From positions 126,211,537-126,275,536 of the forward strand of contig CM035164.1 of the NCBI GenBank assembly GCA_020205615.1: 64,000 bases of DNA. The letters run 5' to 3'. This document shows, piece by piece, positions 36,035-48,171 of the stretch; the first letter of the stretch is position 1, and the number at the start of each line of letters is the position of its first letter. A program made the translations under genes and the position numbers. Source of the DNA: Panax quinquefolius (lineage: Eukaryota > Streptophyta > Magnoliopsida > Apiales > Araliaceae). A model generated the notes under the pieces. That model did not search any database and was not told where the DNA came from. It saw only the letters and a list, made by a program, of their open reading frames with translations.

Positions 36035-37018
36035 ACCTCCCTCCTTATGAAATTTCGTCCTTGAAATTGACGACGTATTCGGGTGTTTTGAAAAGGTGAG
36101 GATACCTCGCTTTCTTTTTCGTTTCCAATTCCCGTGTCATTTTCTCTATAGCATGATTCCTCCACAAAACTTTAACTTGTGGTATGACCTTTCTTGGCGT
36201 GGGACATGCTTCTTTCCTATCCAAAATCTTGACAGTACCTCTTCAGACGTTAAGTCTTCGGCTATCTCGTCCGGTTCTAACTCTATAACATGGTTCGGGT
36301 CTTTCACATATTTACGAAGTACAGATATGTGAAACACATTATGAACACGAGACATACTCGGAGGTAATGTGAGTCTATAGGCTACATTTCCTACTCGGTC
36401 AAGAATTTGAAATGAACCAATAAATCGTGGATTGAGCTTTCCTCTCTTCCCAAATCTTGTAACTCCCTTCCATGGAGCAACTCGCAACAATACATGATCC
36501 CCTATACTAAATTCCACGTCCTTTCGATGAAGATCCGCATAACTCTTTTTTCTATCTTGTGCCGTTTGTATACGTTGTCGAATCATTTGGATCTTTTCGG
36601 TAGTCATGCGTACTAACTCGGGTCCCAACAATGTTGCTTCACCCACCTCATCCCAACATATTGGAGAGCGACACTTTCGTCCATATAATGCTTCAAATGG
36701 AGCCACACCTATACTTGCTCGATAAGCTGTTGTTGTAGGAGAATTCCACCAATGGTAAATACTTATCCTAACCGCCTTGAAGTCAGGACACGTAGTCTTA
36801 ATAGATCTTCAAGAGTTTGAATAGTCCTTTCGATAGTCCGTCTGTTTGAGGATGGTATGCGACGCCGAATCAATCAAATCTGCGCCCATAGCTTTTTTGC
36901 AAGCTAACCCAAAATCTTGAAGTGAATCTTGGGTCACGATCCAAACAATGGATACAGCATGCCATGCAACCTCATAATCTCATTCACGCATATACTAGCA
37001 AGACGTTCAAGGAATAAG
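36035..37018 (-). pseudogene. Ty3/gypsy integrase C-terminal half (variant-B element)
   Basis: The best frame (36706-36146) reads [20 protein letters not shown], then [40 protein letters not shown] and [16 protein letters not shown], the GPY/F-type integrase tail. After one frameshift it continues as [18 protein letters not shown] and ARYPHLF, a chromodomain-like ending that suggests the Tekay/Del lineage (inference). The stop lies about 10 bases before the LTR. 36720-37018 holds the broken catalytic core with DRDPRFTSRF and YHPQTDG-like words. The frame is cut at 37018 by a plus-strand LTR. Confidence 0.88.
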
Positions 37019-39729
37019 TGTAAGACCGAAATTTTTAAATAAAAGGAATTTCCTTTATTTATTATTTTGAAATAGTAAGGGTTGATTTGATTAATGTGGA
37101 TAGTTAAGGGTTAAATACGCAAATATTTTAAAATAAAGCAGTGGTTATAAAATATTCATTATCGTCGGGGAATATTCGTTTGGTCGTGGAATATTCGCAT
37201 CGTCGGGAATATTAAATGCGACGGTAGTGCAAATGTGTGGGCCCATAACTTAAAGCGATTGGATGAAGAAAAGCACAAATATAAGTTATTTTTAAATAAC
37301 TACGTAGTTATTTGCAATTATCTTGTTGGAATACCCGGTGATTAAAAACATAGTAATACGGCGTTGTTGCCAAGAAGCACTGCGGTATTGCACCAATTAT
37401 TAAAGGCACTACTCAATAATGGTTACGATAATTCTTTATTCGATATTTTATTTTATTGAGTTAATAATTCTTTGCGTTGATATTTTATATTCTTTGTTGT
37501 TTTGATAATTGTCATTACACGGTATTTTTTATTATCGAAGCAATAATTCATCTTATCTCGAATAATATTATTAGATAACATTATTGGCAATGTCTAGAAA
37601 GTTCATCTAAGGAGAGGTTTGGTCACCTAATTGCTTGCCAAGATAAGGAGAAATTCTTATTGGAAAGCCCCCTCTTTCGAAGGAGGCGCGCTGGTCATCG
37701 ATATTGTGATTCTGTAATATTATTTGTGAATAATTAATTATTGATTTATATGATGAGGAAAATATTGATTTTATGTGGATATAGATGGAGAAAATTTTTA
37801 AAATGACAATTGTTGAAAATTAATATTTTATCTTTTTACGATAAAATAATTCATTTAAATATATTATTTTAATAATATAATAATGGTGATATTTTACAAT
37901 GAATGTGGGATATATGAGTATCGAGGAGGAAGAGTATTTTTGTTGCAATAAATGTTTAAAACATTTTAAACATGTCGGTGGACCCCATTTATTGGATCGA
38001 AATTTGATTATAGCACGTAAAATCGCCTGTTTGTGGATTTCGGTCGATTTCTGTTTGGAATTTGAAAACTTTCTTCTACAAAGTTGTAGAGAATTGAATT
38101 TCCTATAAAAACTCGCGAGATTCGAATTTTCTGATGAAAGGGCTATTAATTATGAATTTTTGAAGCTCAAGTTCAAATAATTAATTTTGGAAGTTTTAAT
38201 TGTTTTATTTAAGAAAAACGTTTTTGGAATCCCACATGTGACATAAATGTGCTGAATTCAGTTGGTCTAAGGTGGGCTTGAATTTGTTTAATTATATTAT
38301 TATTTTATTAAATTTTTCGCTTTTGGTGTTCTAGCGATTTTCCTATAAATAGGAGCTTAGGTTAGAATTGAAAATCACACCTAAACCTGAAGTTTTTCTC
38401 TCTCTATATTATCGAGCGTATTCTTGTGAGTATTTTGAGTATACTTTGAGTATTGCTATACGGTGCAAGTCAAGTCATAGCTTTATATCAGGTGTTTAAA
38501 TTTAAATCTTGATCTTTCGAGGTAAGGGATGTTATTTTCTTCTCAAATGATATTATTTCTTCAATATCATTATCTTTGAAATGTTGATCCGAAGTTTTAT
38601 CAAATTTGGAACTTTTTTTCATGTCGGGGTTACTATTCATGAGTTCTTATTCATGAGTTACTTATTCACGAGTTCTTATTCATGAGTTCTTATTCACGAG
38701 TTCTTATTCACGAGTACTTATTCAGTAAGCGTGAAGATGTTTTGTGGAATTTCTATCTTTTGGTGTCAGAGTTACTATTCACGATATCGGCACTATTCAC
38801 GATATCTGATCTTATTCAAGAAAAATAAAATTTCTTCTTTTCGTTCAAAACATCTATTACGGATACTAACTCGATTGTATCCATGTTTTGATCATTCTTG
38901 AATTTTACACCACTATGATTATTTTGAGGTATTTTTGAACATGGATAAAACAAAGTACGAATCCTTAATCCTTAATCCTTGTCATTTTGTTTCCTTTGGA
39001 TTCGTTTCTTTAAAAATATTTTCATCATCCTCGGTCTTAAATGATGATATTATTGAATATCTTTGGCAGTAGTGCAAAGATGAATGATTTTGAAGAATAT
39101 CTTTGGCGTAGTAGCAAAGATGAATAGGTGTTTAAATGAAACATGACTAATCGATGAATATCTTTGGCTGTAGTGCAAAGATGAATATTTGATTCCAGAT
39201 GTATATTGATTGATGTTACAGGATAAAAGATAGACGATGAACTTTTAAATTCATACATAGAAGATAGTAGTTTGCATTCTCTACTTAACTCTTCTAATGA
39301 ATTATTATTTCATTGCGAATATTGATTTAAAATTTGTTGTCTATTGATTCTATTAGATTTTTCCTGTTGAAGACTAACGATAATTTGTTGTATATTATCT
39401 TAGTCATAATATTCTTTTATTGAGCTAGTTGAGCTCACCCTTTTCCTTTTTTTGTTCCATTTTTTCTGGGAGGCGAGAATATAAGAAGATGCAGTCTGGG
39501 TATGGAATGAAGGTTTTAGAAAGGATTGTTTAGTAGTCCTCACCATTTTGTAAAATAATGTATCAATAAATGTGATGAGGATTTATTTGAGTATAGATAT
39601 TATCAGAAGATAATATTTGTATTCAAACTCACAGATTTTACCGTTGTAATAATAAAGTTGTAGTTGTTTACGTACCATGTATTGACAACTCGGAATAGGT
39701 GATGTATACCTATTTTGGGGGCGCCACGA
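37019..39729 (+). repeat. Gypsy-type 5' LTR variant B, plus strand
   Basis: 2711 bp, TGTAAGACC... to GGGGGCGCCACGA, followed at once by a primer site. It contains the GGTTTGGTCACC block (37617-37628), a TATA box CTATAAATAGGAGC (about 38343), AGTTCTTATTCAC repeats (38639-38725) and three AATATCTTTGGCAGTAGTGC-type hairpin units (39055-39185). The last bases CGA replace the usual CA. Confidence 0.87.
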
Positions 39730-40130
39730 TTGGTATCGAGCTTAGGATATGATCTCTGGCGGAGATCGGGGAATAGAACTAGGAGGGAGAGAGTAAATCC
39801 TTCGCTAGTGTGTCCTACCTAAGCTTATTTGTTAGTTGGTCGGTATATAGGGATATTATGTGATATATTGATTTTCTTAATTAACCCTTGTTTTATGGCA
39901 AGATTTGAGAATGTCGATCGAGAATATTAACAATGGAAATGAGACCGTGGAGATGCTGTACTCACCAACGAGGAGAACGCAACAGTTTGGCAATGTTCCT
40001 CCGTGAACAACACCATTGAAAGCGAGATGATGAGCGAGGGGATGTTTAGAAGTTTTTGCGAAGCGATTCATGCAAAATCGACGAGGAAACTCGTGTTCAA
40101 AATCTGAGGAGGAAATGATAGCAATTCACG
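39730..40130 (+). pseudogene. Primer site and gag start of variant-B element
   Basis: TTGGTATCGAGCTTAGG (39730-39746) matches the site after the A LTR at 46820 and resembles an initiator-Met primer site with a small indel. A leader of about 180 bp leads to ATGTCGATCGAGAATATTAA (39912), similar to the gag start at 47004. The frame is broken soon after and homology stops near 40130, where an inverted LTR begins. Confidence 0.7.
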
Positions 40131-42205
40131 GGCCAAAGATATTCATCTTTGCACTACAGCCAAAGATATTCATCGGTTGGTCATGTTCATTTAAACACTG
40201 TTCATCTTTGCACTACACGCCAAAGATATTCATCGAAATCATTCATCTTTGCACTACGTGCCAAAGATATTCAATAATATCATCATTTAAGACCGAGGAT
40301 GATGAAAATATTTTAAAGAAACGAATCCAATTGAAACAAAATGACAAGGATTAAGGATTAAGGATTAGTACTTTGTTTTATCCATGTCCAAAAAATACCT
40401 CAAAAATAATCATAGTGGTGTAAAATTCAAGAATGATCAAAACATGGATACAATCAAAGCTAGTATCCACAATAGATATTTTTAGACGAAAGGAAAATTT
40501 TCATTTTTCGATGAATAGGCTCATGATTCGTGAATAAGATCAGTATACGTGAATAGTCGTGATATCGTGAATAGTAATCAGACACCAAAAGTTCCAAATT
40601 TGATAAAACTTCAGATCAATATTTCAAAGATAATGATATTGAAGAAATAATATCATTACGAAAAATAATAATATCCCTTACCTCGAAAGATCAAGATCTT
40701 CTAAATTAAAACAGGATATAAGCTATGACTTGAACTAGTATAACAATACTCAAAATATACTCAAAATACTCACAAGAATACGCTCGATAATATAGAGAGA
40801 AAACTTGATTTACGGTGTGATTTTCAATTCTAACCTAAGCACCTTTATTTATAGGAAAATGCTTAGAACACCAAAGCAGAAAATTTATTAAAATATTAAT
40901 TTATTAATTTTTATTCCTACGCCCACATTTAGAGATCTGAATTCACCACTTCTAACACATACAAGACCCACAATAATGACAAAAAACGTTTTTATCATTT
41001 TAAATATTTTATACTTCCAAAAATCAATTATTTCTGAGCTTCGAAACTTCAATAATTCACAATAAATAGCCCTTTTGTCAGAAAATTCGAAACTCGCTAC
41101 TTTTTATAGAAAATTCAATTCTATACAACTTTGCGAGAAGAAAGTTTTTCCGAATTCTAAATGTAAATTGACCGAAATCCACAAGCGGACGATTTTCTGT
41201 GGTATAATCAAATTTCGATCAATAAATGGGGTCCACCGAGCATGTTTAACATGTTTTAAACATTTATTGCAATAAAAATACTCTTCCTCCTCGTATACTC
41301 ATATATCCGACATTCGTTGTAAAAATATCACCATTATTATATTATTAAAATATAATAATATATTTAAATGAATTATTTTATCGGAAAAAGATAAAATTTT
41401 AATTTTCAACAATTGTCACATTAAAAATTTTCTCCATCTATATCCACATAAAATCAATATTTTCCTCATCATATGAATCAATAATTAATTATTCACAAAT
41501 AATATTACTGTAATCACAATATCGACAAACAGGTGAGCTCCTCAGAAAGAGGGCTTTCAATAAGAAATTCTCTCCTTCTTGGCGCGCAATTAGGTGACCA
41601 AACCTCTCTTAGATGTAACTTTCTAGACATTGCCAATAATGTTATCTAATAATATTATTCGGAGAATATGAATTATTGCTTCGATAATGAAAAATACCGT
41701 GTAATGACAATTATTGAAACAACAAAGAATATAAAATACGCAAAGAATTATTAAATCAATAAAATATTGAGCAAGAATTACTATAACCATTATTGAGTAG
41801 TGCCTTCTTACGTAAGAATCAATAATTGGTGCAATATCTGAGTCTTCTTGTGTTTTAACCACCGAGTATTTTAACAAGATAATTCAGAATAACAACTACG
41901 TAGTTATTTTTAAACAACTTATATTTGTCGTTTTTCTTCATTCAATCGCTTTAGTTATGGGGCCCATAAAAAAGATCAAAAGGGCACCGTGCATTTAATA
42001 TTCGAATATTCCCAAAGACAAAAGAATATTCCACGACCAAACGAATATTCTCCGACAACAATAAATATTTTATAACCACTTGCTTATTTTGAAATATTTG
42101 CGTATTTTACCCATAACTATCCACATTAATCAAATCAACTCTTACTATTTCAAAATAATAAATAGAGAAAATTAAATTTCATTAATAATAAGTTGGGGTC
42201 TTACA
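40131..42205 (-). repeat. Truncated gypsy LTR variant B, minus strand
   Basis: It matches 33970-36034 in the same orientation and ends GGTCTTACA at 42205. The half beyond the hairpin array, nearest the LTR 3' end, is missing. It touches the RLC-3 3' LTR without a recognisable target duplication. It may be the remains of the 5' LTR of the minus-strand element whose 3' LTR is 33418-36034. Confidence 0.78.
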
Positions 42206-42365
42206 ATTAAATTGACCATATCTTTTGTATAGTTGGCTCTCTTAATTTGTAGCAACTAATATCTTGTAATTGTAATTATCCTAGCCTAGAATTACGTTGA
42301 TCAGGGTTGTATATTAGGAACATTGTTCAAGGCAATACATACGAACAGAATTCCTTTTACTTTCA
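42206..42365 (+). repeat. RLC-3 3' LTR
   Basis: 160 bp, nearly identical to 20848-21004, ending ACTTTCA with flank AATTT. No polypurine tract precedes it, because gypsy LTR sequence abuts it. Confidence 0.85.
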
Positions 42366-43296
42366 AATTTAATTTTACCATCTCAGTTGGTTAGAACTTC
42401 GTGCTGATAACGTGTTATGAAATTTTAGTAAAAGTGTATAAATATATTCTTATAATTGCTGCATAAATTTAGAGAGAATAAGTAAGAGAAAAAGAGAGAA
42501 AAATTATTCAGAGAGAATTTTTATTATTTCCTTCAATTTTTATTCTTTTATATAGGAGAGGAGAGGAGAGGAGTCAGGGGGAGTAATCCTAATTAGAGAA
42601 AAAAAAAAGAAAGAAATGGGCAGGAGAAAGTTCCCTCATTCTGAGAGAATCACATGGCTTATAACAAAATAGATTATGTGCATGTGTTTTTTACTAACTT
42701 ATGGGTTGTTTGGTATATTTATTGTAGCGTGCTGGTGCATGATTTCTTTGGTACTGACAGAAGCAACGTATTCCAAATGGTGACTTGGCATTAGTTAGGT
42801 TTCTCAATGGGTCAAATTAATGATATGATTGATTATGTAATGGATCATTAATTTGTTTTGGTAAAAAGTTTTTTTTTTTTTTTGACAATTTTAATCCTCA
42901 AATGCACCTAACTTAAGATGATATTATTTTAAAATTATAAAACAACATGATATTTTAAATTTATCATTACTTTTTTATTTTTTGTTTCCAGAATCATCTC
43001 GCAATAATAATTTTTTAATCAATATTTAGAAATATAAAATTATATTTAAAATATTTTATTTTAAAATTACATCTATAATTTTGAAATAGAAAGACTAGTA
43101 GCACAAATACAACTGTCTGCGTAAATTAGGTAAATGTTTAACGTAGTTGTCCTATCAATCAATCTCAAAGGAGACAATTAGACAAACACGAATCAAACTC
43201 TGCTAAGTTGACTTATTTCAAGACTTTGTTTACTTTGTTTTCTTTTTATTAAAAAACATTCAAAATGACTGAAGATTAGGTGTAGTCAACTACTTT
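42366..43296. other. Intergenic; possible copia-type debris at start, no gene
   Basis: 42390-42420 contains GCTGATAACGTGTTATGAAA, a word common at copia LTR edges in plants, so the first 200 bp may be a further LTR fragment. The rest is AT-rich with GGAGA repeats (about 42557-42576) and a poly-T run. No coding signal. Confidence 0.4.
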
Positions 43297-44244
43297 TATA
43301 TATATATATATATATATATATAGGGAAATCATTCTTGACAAATGTTTCGTCAAAGACTGCTCAACAAACAAGTTTACATCCGTTGATCCATACATTTAAA
43401 AGGTGAGATTAATAATTTTATCCTCAACGCCACATAAATAGAAGTAGCGGCAAGTCCCACATCCCCAAATATATAGCTAAGTTATCGAACTGTCCCTCCA
43501 AAATTTGACCACCCTACCGTATGCCTGTAGCGGCAACTGACATTACTTTGGAAAGATGACCACTAATGTAGTTGCAGTACACATTCAACTTTAGAGCCTT
43601 GATGAGACTCCAATATTTGTATGTTTAATAAGCTTATTAAATTATTATTGTAAAAATATTAAATATATTAATATTTTTATTATTATTATTACATAATATT
43701 AAATTAATAATAATATTAATTAATAATATTATATAATTTATTATTATTATTACATAATATTAATTTAATATTATGTTATAATATTAATTAATATTATTAT
43801 TAATTTAATATTAATATTAATATTACAAACTAAGAAATTATAAGAAATGGTGCCGCTACAGGCTTTCCAAAGTAATATTAATTTCAATATTAATATTTTT
43901 ATTATTATTATTATTACATAATATTAAATTAATAATAATATTATTACATAATTAATTTAATATTATGTAATAATAATAATAAAAATATTAATATGTTTAA
44001 TATTTTTACAATAATAATTGTAATATTAATATGTTATTTTCTCCAAATACATATATAATAATACTTATCAAAGCGTCTTAATAGCTTAATTTGATAAGCT
44101 TATTAAACATACAAATATTGGAGTCTCATCAAGGCTCTAAAGTTGAATGTGTATCGCACTACATTAGTGGTTATCTTTCCAAAGTAATGTCATTGCCTTA
44201 CAGCTCATATAGTGGGATGGTCAAATTTTGGAGGAGGCGATTAC
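43297..44244. mobile_element. Foldback DNA element in (TA)n, left part
   Basis: After a (TA)n tract (43297-43321), the arm GAAATCATTCTTGAC...CATCCGTTGATCCATACATT recurs inverted at 56861-57024. The inner arm 43490-43660 recurs inverted at 44070-44235 (GGAGTCTCATCAAGGCTCTA in both). Joined across the gypsy insertion, the element is about 1.1 kb with two arms of about 340-350 bp around an AT-rich core (43680-44050) that is itself palindromic. There is no transposase frame. Confidence 0.8.
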
Positions 44245-46819
44245 TGAAGACCTCAAACTTTTATAAATAAAGATGAATTTTCTATAAATATTATTTTTGA
44301 ATATTATGGAATAAATTTGATATAATGTTATAGTTGTGGGTAATATTTATAAATTTTGCAAAGTATGCAAGTTGTTTATAAAATATTCGTTTGGTCGGGA
44401 ATATTCTTTTGTTAGGGAATATTAAATACAATGGCTCAATCATTGGTGGACCCCACTAATGTAATTATTGTCGGATTGATTGAAAAGCGACAAAAATATT
44501 TTATAAAAATAACTACGGAGGTGTTACCGTTAAAACTGTTGAACTACCCGGTGGTAAAAGAACAAACGATGTCTGGCGTGATAAGCATAATAAGACACGC
44601 AGATTGATTATTGATGCTTTACGTGAGAAGTCACTCATTTATGCTCAATTATTACTACGATAATTCTTTGATCATATCTCTTATATTATTGATTCAATTA
44701 TTGTCACAAGATCATCCGTATAATATGTTATGGTATTAAATCAATAATTGAGACGACAAGTTATAAATGATTAATAATTGTTGAAAGATTAAATATGTGT
44801 TGATGAAAAAAAATGATTTGTGGTAAGTTTGATTATTTTATGGGGGCTCATATGTCATCATCTAAGAGTCTCTTCGTCATAAGTAATTACCTTTTGTCAA
44901 TAGTAATTACCCTTGTGAATAGTATTTACCTTAAATCGATAGTAATTACCTTTGTCGATAGTAATTACCCTTGTGAATAGTATTTACCTTAAATCAATAG
45001 TATTTACCTTCGTTAATAGTAATTACCTTTACCAGACGTCGAACCACTTGTCGTTTCACATTCTGGAGCGTCAAACCACTTTTCTTTTCACATCATTAGT
45101 CGATGAGCCACTTGCCTTTTCACACTGCGGCGGTCTTAAGTGTTAGAAATCTTCTATAAATAGAGGCCTAGGGCTTCATTATTTTTCACGAATTCATTCA
45201 AGCTTATGTAGAGAGAAAGTATAGAGAGAATAAAGAGAGAAAGAAGAAGAGTATTTTATTCTTACTACTTCGCATGAGATTCAATCTCCTACCAAATGTA
45301 AGGGGTGTTATTCTTTCTTATTCATGAAGAGAAGCATTGTTATTCCATTGCTTATTATTACATTGGAATACTTTTGTATAAGTGGTTTACCCTATACTTG
45401 GTGACATTCTTCTATTATTACGTTGGAACATCCTATCATGCGTGTTTTTTACCGGATCCGGTTTTATCTTTATTATTATTACATTGGAACATCCCACATG
45501 CGTATGTGTTTTACGAGGTTGGTTAAAATCTTTATTATTCTCATTGGAACATCACATGCTCGTGTGTTTTACAGGACCGGGTTAAAATCTTTATTATTCA
45601 TTGGAATATCCTATCTGCATGTGTTTTACACCGGATCTGGTTCCATCTTTATTATTCTTTGGAACATCCCGCTTGGATTGTGAATTTCACGACGACTGGT
45701 TCCGCTTCTTTATTATTACGTTGGAATAACTCGTCTGCGCAAGGGCTTCATCGCATGCGTGGTGATTTCTTTTGTTATTCCATTCTTTATTATACCCGGT
45801 TAGTTAAAACTTTGACTTATACTCCATGAAATTAGTGGAATATCCTCGATATTTGCGTTTCATCCAAAGATTTTTTCATATTCTTACGATCATTCTTGAA
45901 TTTTACTCTACAAATTAGTATCATGTTGATAATTTGGATGTTAATAATTCTAGATAAAATAATTCTTGAACTTGTTTTATTGAATTCTTATATCATTGTC
46001 ATCATCCTCATGTTTATATTTTTTAAAGTCATCGTGGCTTCTGAAGTGCGTAGATGGACTTGGTATGATTATGACCAGAGACTATTCGGTGTAATCATGA
46101 ATAGTAATATTACAAATGATGTGGTAAAAATCCTCGATTCAGAATGCATCGATTGATGGACGAGTTGTTGGCGTGATCACTGATTATTAATGAATACACA
46201 AATATTCTTGGCCCGTAGTGCATGAATAATTGTGGTCGTGATCTTAAAGAATATCCTTGGTCAGTAGTGCGGGGGTGATTCGATGATGTGGAATATTTAT
46301 TAAAGCCGAGTCTCAAATTTATAAATGATGAAAAACCTTTAAAACCTAAAAGATAGTAGACTTTATTTTCTACTTGACTCTTTTAATGGATCAGATATTC
46401 CACCGCAGATTAAACCTGGTTGTCTATTGTATTTTATCGGTTTAACATTGTTGAAGACTATTGATAATTTATTCGCATTATCTTAGTCATAATATTTCTT
46501 CTTTGGGCTAGTTGAGCTCACCCTTTCTTTCTTTCATTCTCTTCGTGAAATGAGAATATAGCTGGGACGAGTGGAAAGCAGTGATGGTCCTGAAGATAGC
46601 ATTAGTAGTCCTCACTATTCGTGAAATAGTGTGATAATAATTGTAACGAGGACTCCTTTTTGAGTTTGTATAATATCTAGTGAGCGATATTTGTATTTAA
46701 ACTCACAATTTATGTCGTATTGTACACGACAGTTATGTTAGTAAGTTGTATTTAAATTCTGTACCATGTAAGTGGCGACCCAAGATGGGTGATGTATACC
46801 TAATTTTGGGGGCGTCACA
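44245..46819 (+). repeat. 5' LTR of the gypsy element (variant A)
   Basis: Starts TGAAGACC (one base short of TGTAAGACC) and ends GGCGTCACA. U3 repeats of GTCAATAGTAATTACC type lie at 44881-45030, a TATA box CTATAAATAGAGGC at 45153 and leader hairpin units at 45330-45790 and 46028-46280. By position, transcription should begin about 30 bp after the TATA box, so both hairpin arrays are transcribed. Confidence 0.9.
45153..45163 (+). promoter_or_regulatory. LTR TATA box
   Basis: CTATAAATAGA is a canonical plant TATA box. It is conserved at equivalent places in the other LTR copies (55205, 38343, 32323, and on the minus strand near 30588). Confidence 0.75.
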
Positions 46820-46837
46820 GTTGGTATCGAGCTTAGG
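46820..46837 (+). other. Gypsy primer-binding site
   Basis: GTTGGTATCGAGCTTAGG directly after the LTR. It resembles the initiator-Met site TGGTATCAGAGC with one base lost. The same altered form follows the B LTR at 39730, so it is a family feature rather than a private error. Confidence 0.75.
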
Positions 46838-47003
46838 ATATGATCCTGGCTAAGATGTGAGAATAGTACTAGAGAGGGGAGGCGGGAATACCTTCGCTAG
46901 TATGACCTACCTAAGTTTATGTCTTTATTTTATTGGTTGGTTAGAAGATAGGGATAATTTGTTACATGTCAATTAACCTTTTGTTTTGTGGCAGTATCTG
47001 AAA

Positions 47004-48150
47004 ATGACATCTGAGAATGTTGAGAATAGCAATGGAGCGCAGGCGATCGTTGATTCACCACATATCAATAATCAGGATAATGTGCATCAAGAAGGCGACA
47101 ATCCTCATGCAAACAACAACACTGACCAAATGATGAATGATCAAATGTTCGTGAGGCTTTATGCAATTTATGCAACAAAGAAAGAGAAGCGACTCTGTCC
47201 AAAACGTGGGTGGAAACACGAAAACTCTCAAGGCGGTCACCGCTAAACAATTCAAGGAGCTGGGACCACCGGAGTTTAAGGAGAGCCAAAACCACTTCGG
47301 CGGAAGCATGGATAAAAGCAGTTACCAAGATATTTGATGTCTTGGGATGCTCCGAGAGAGAAAAGGTTCCCTTTCACGCTTTTATGTCTTGGCGGAGAGC
47401 GGATTCTTGGTGGGAATCGGAAGCGTATTCAACTTCGGCCAGATGAAGATATCTTGGGAGAAGTTCCAGGAGCTGTTCAACGACAAATACTTTCCTGAAA
47501 GTATTCGCCACATGAAGGAGGTGGAATTTATCAAGTTGGAACAAAACAATATGACCGTGTCGCAATACGAGGCAAAATTTACGGAGTTATCACGGTTTGC
47601 GTCCCACTTGGTGGATAATGAAGAGAGAATGGCGCGAATATTTTTAAGAGGTTTGAAGCCGGAGATACGTCAACATCTTATTTCTCATAAACTGTGTTTG
47701 TATTCAGATGTTGTAAATAGGGCTCAGTTAGTGGAACGCGATAATGAGTCAACACAACTTAAAAGAGAAGCGGTGACAAAATTATAATACCGGCGAGAGT
47801 AGTCATCAAGTGGTGACAACAAGCGTGGAGGGAATCAACGGGCGAGATATGGTAACCACTTTGGTGGTAATCGAGGCCAAAACAATAAGAATGGACATTT
47901 CAAAAGCGGAGATTCAACAATGGTGGAAAGACGTCAAGACCAAAGACCCATTGTTAAGGAAGAAGAAGGACCACCTATCATATGCTTCAAATGCGGAGGA
48001 GAGGACACATCGATCAAAGCTGCGTCATGCGTAGTCAAAGCATGTTATAATTGTGGAAGAAGGTCACTTAGCTCGATTTTATTGCCATCAAGACAATTTC
48101 GGTGGGATGGAGGCACCAAAGGCCATCCCGGAAAATTCAAAACCCAGTAG
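47004..48150 (+). pseudogene. Gypsy gag with two zinc knuckles
   Basis: ATG at 47004 (MTSENVENSNGAQAIVD). After frameshifts it gives AWIKAVTKIFDVLGCSEREK and the core WEKFQELFNDKYFPESIRHM, VSQYEAKFTELSRFA and FLRGLKPEIRQHL (47347-47787), the Retrotrans_gag fold. Near 47975-48075 lie CFKCGGEDTSIKAASC and CYNCGRRSLS, two degraded CCHC knuckles. The histidine of the first is lost, and the second is frameshifted before GHLAR-like codons. At least four frame breaks are present. Confidence 0.88.
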
Positions 48151-48171
48151 TCTGAGGGAGAAGCGTTTGTT

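Larger units (their letters stand above)
20848..42365 (+). mobile_element. Ty1/copia element RLC-3, split by nested insertions
   Basis: Short LTRs at 20848-21004 and 42206-42365 are almost identical (two differences in about 153 bases by eye). A near-canonical initiator-Met primer site TGGTATCAAAGCCAT follows the first. Gag starts at 21112 and protease to RT run from 26037 to 28653. Two blocks of foreign DNA split it, a scrambled gypsy relic (about 21.5-25.98 kb) and a stack of gypsy LTRs and fragments (28654-42205). The end of RT, RNase H and the polypurine tract are missing before the 3' LTR, so the second block also replaced about 0.6-0.8 kb. Confidence 0.82.

Noticed and set aside
44240..44250. 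A clear target duplication for the 12.6-kb gypsy element
   Set aside because: ATTAC on the left and GTTCT on the right do not match; boundaries rest on LTR ends and on the foldback arm being split.
46039..46080. A perfect hairpin for every GTAGTGC unit
   Set aside because: Some units, including this one, have a one-base insertion or deletion in the stem, so the claim is limited to units listed as paired.
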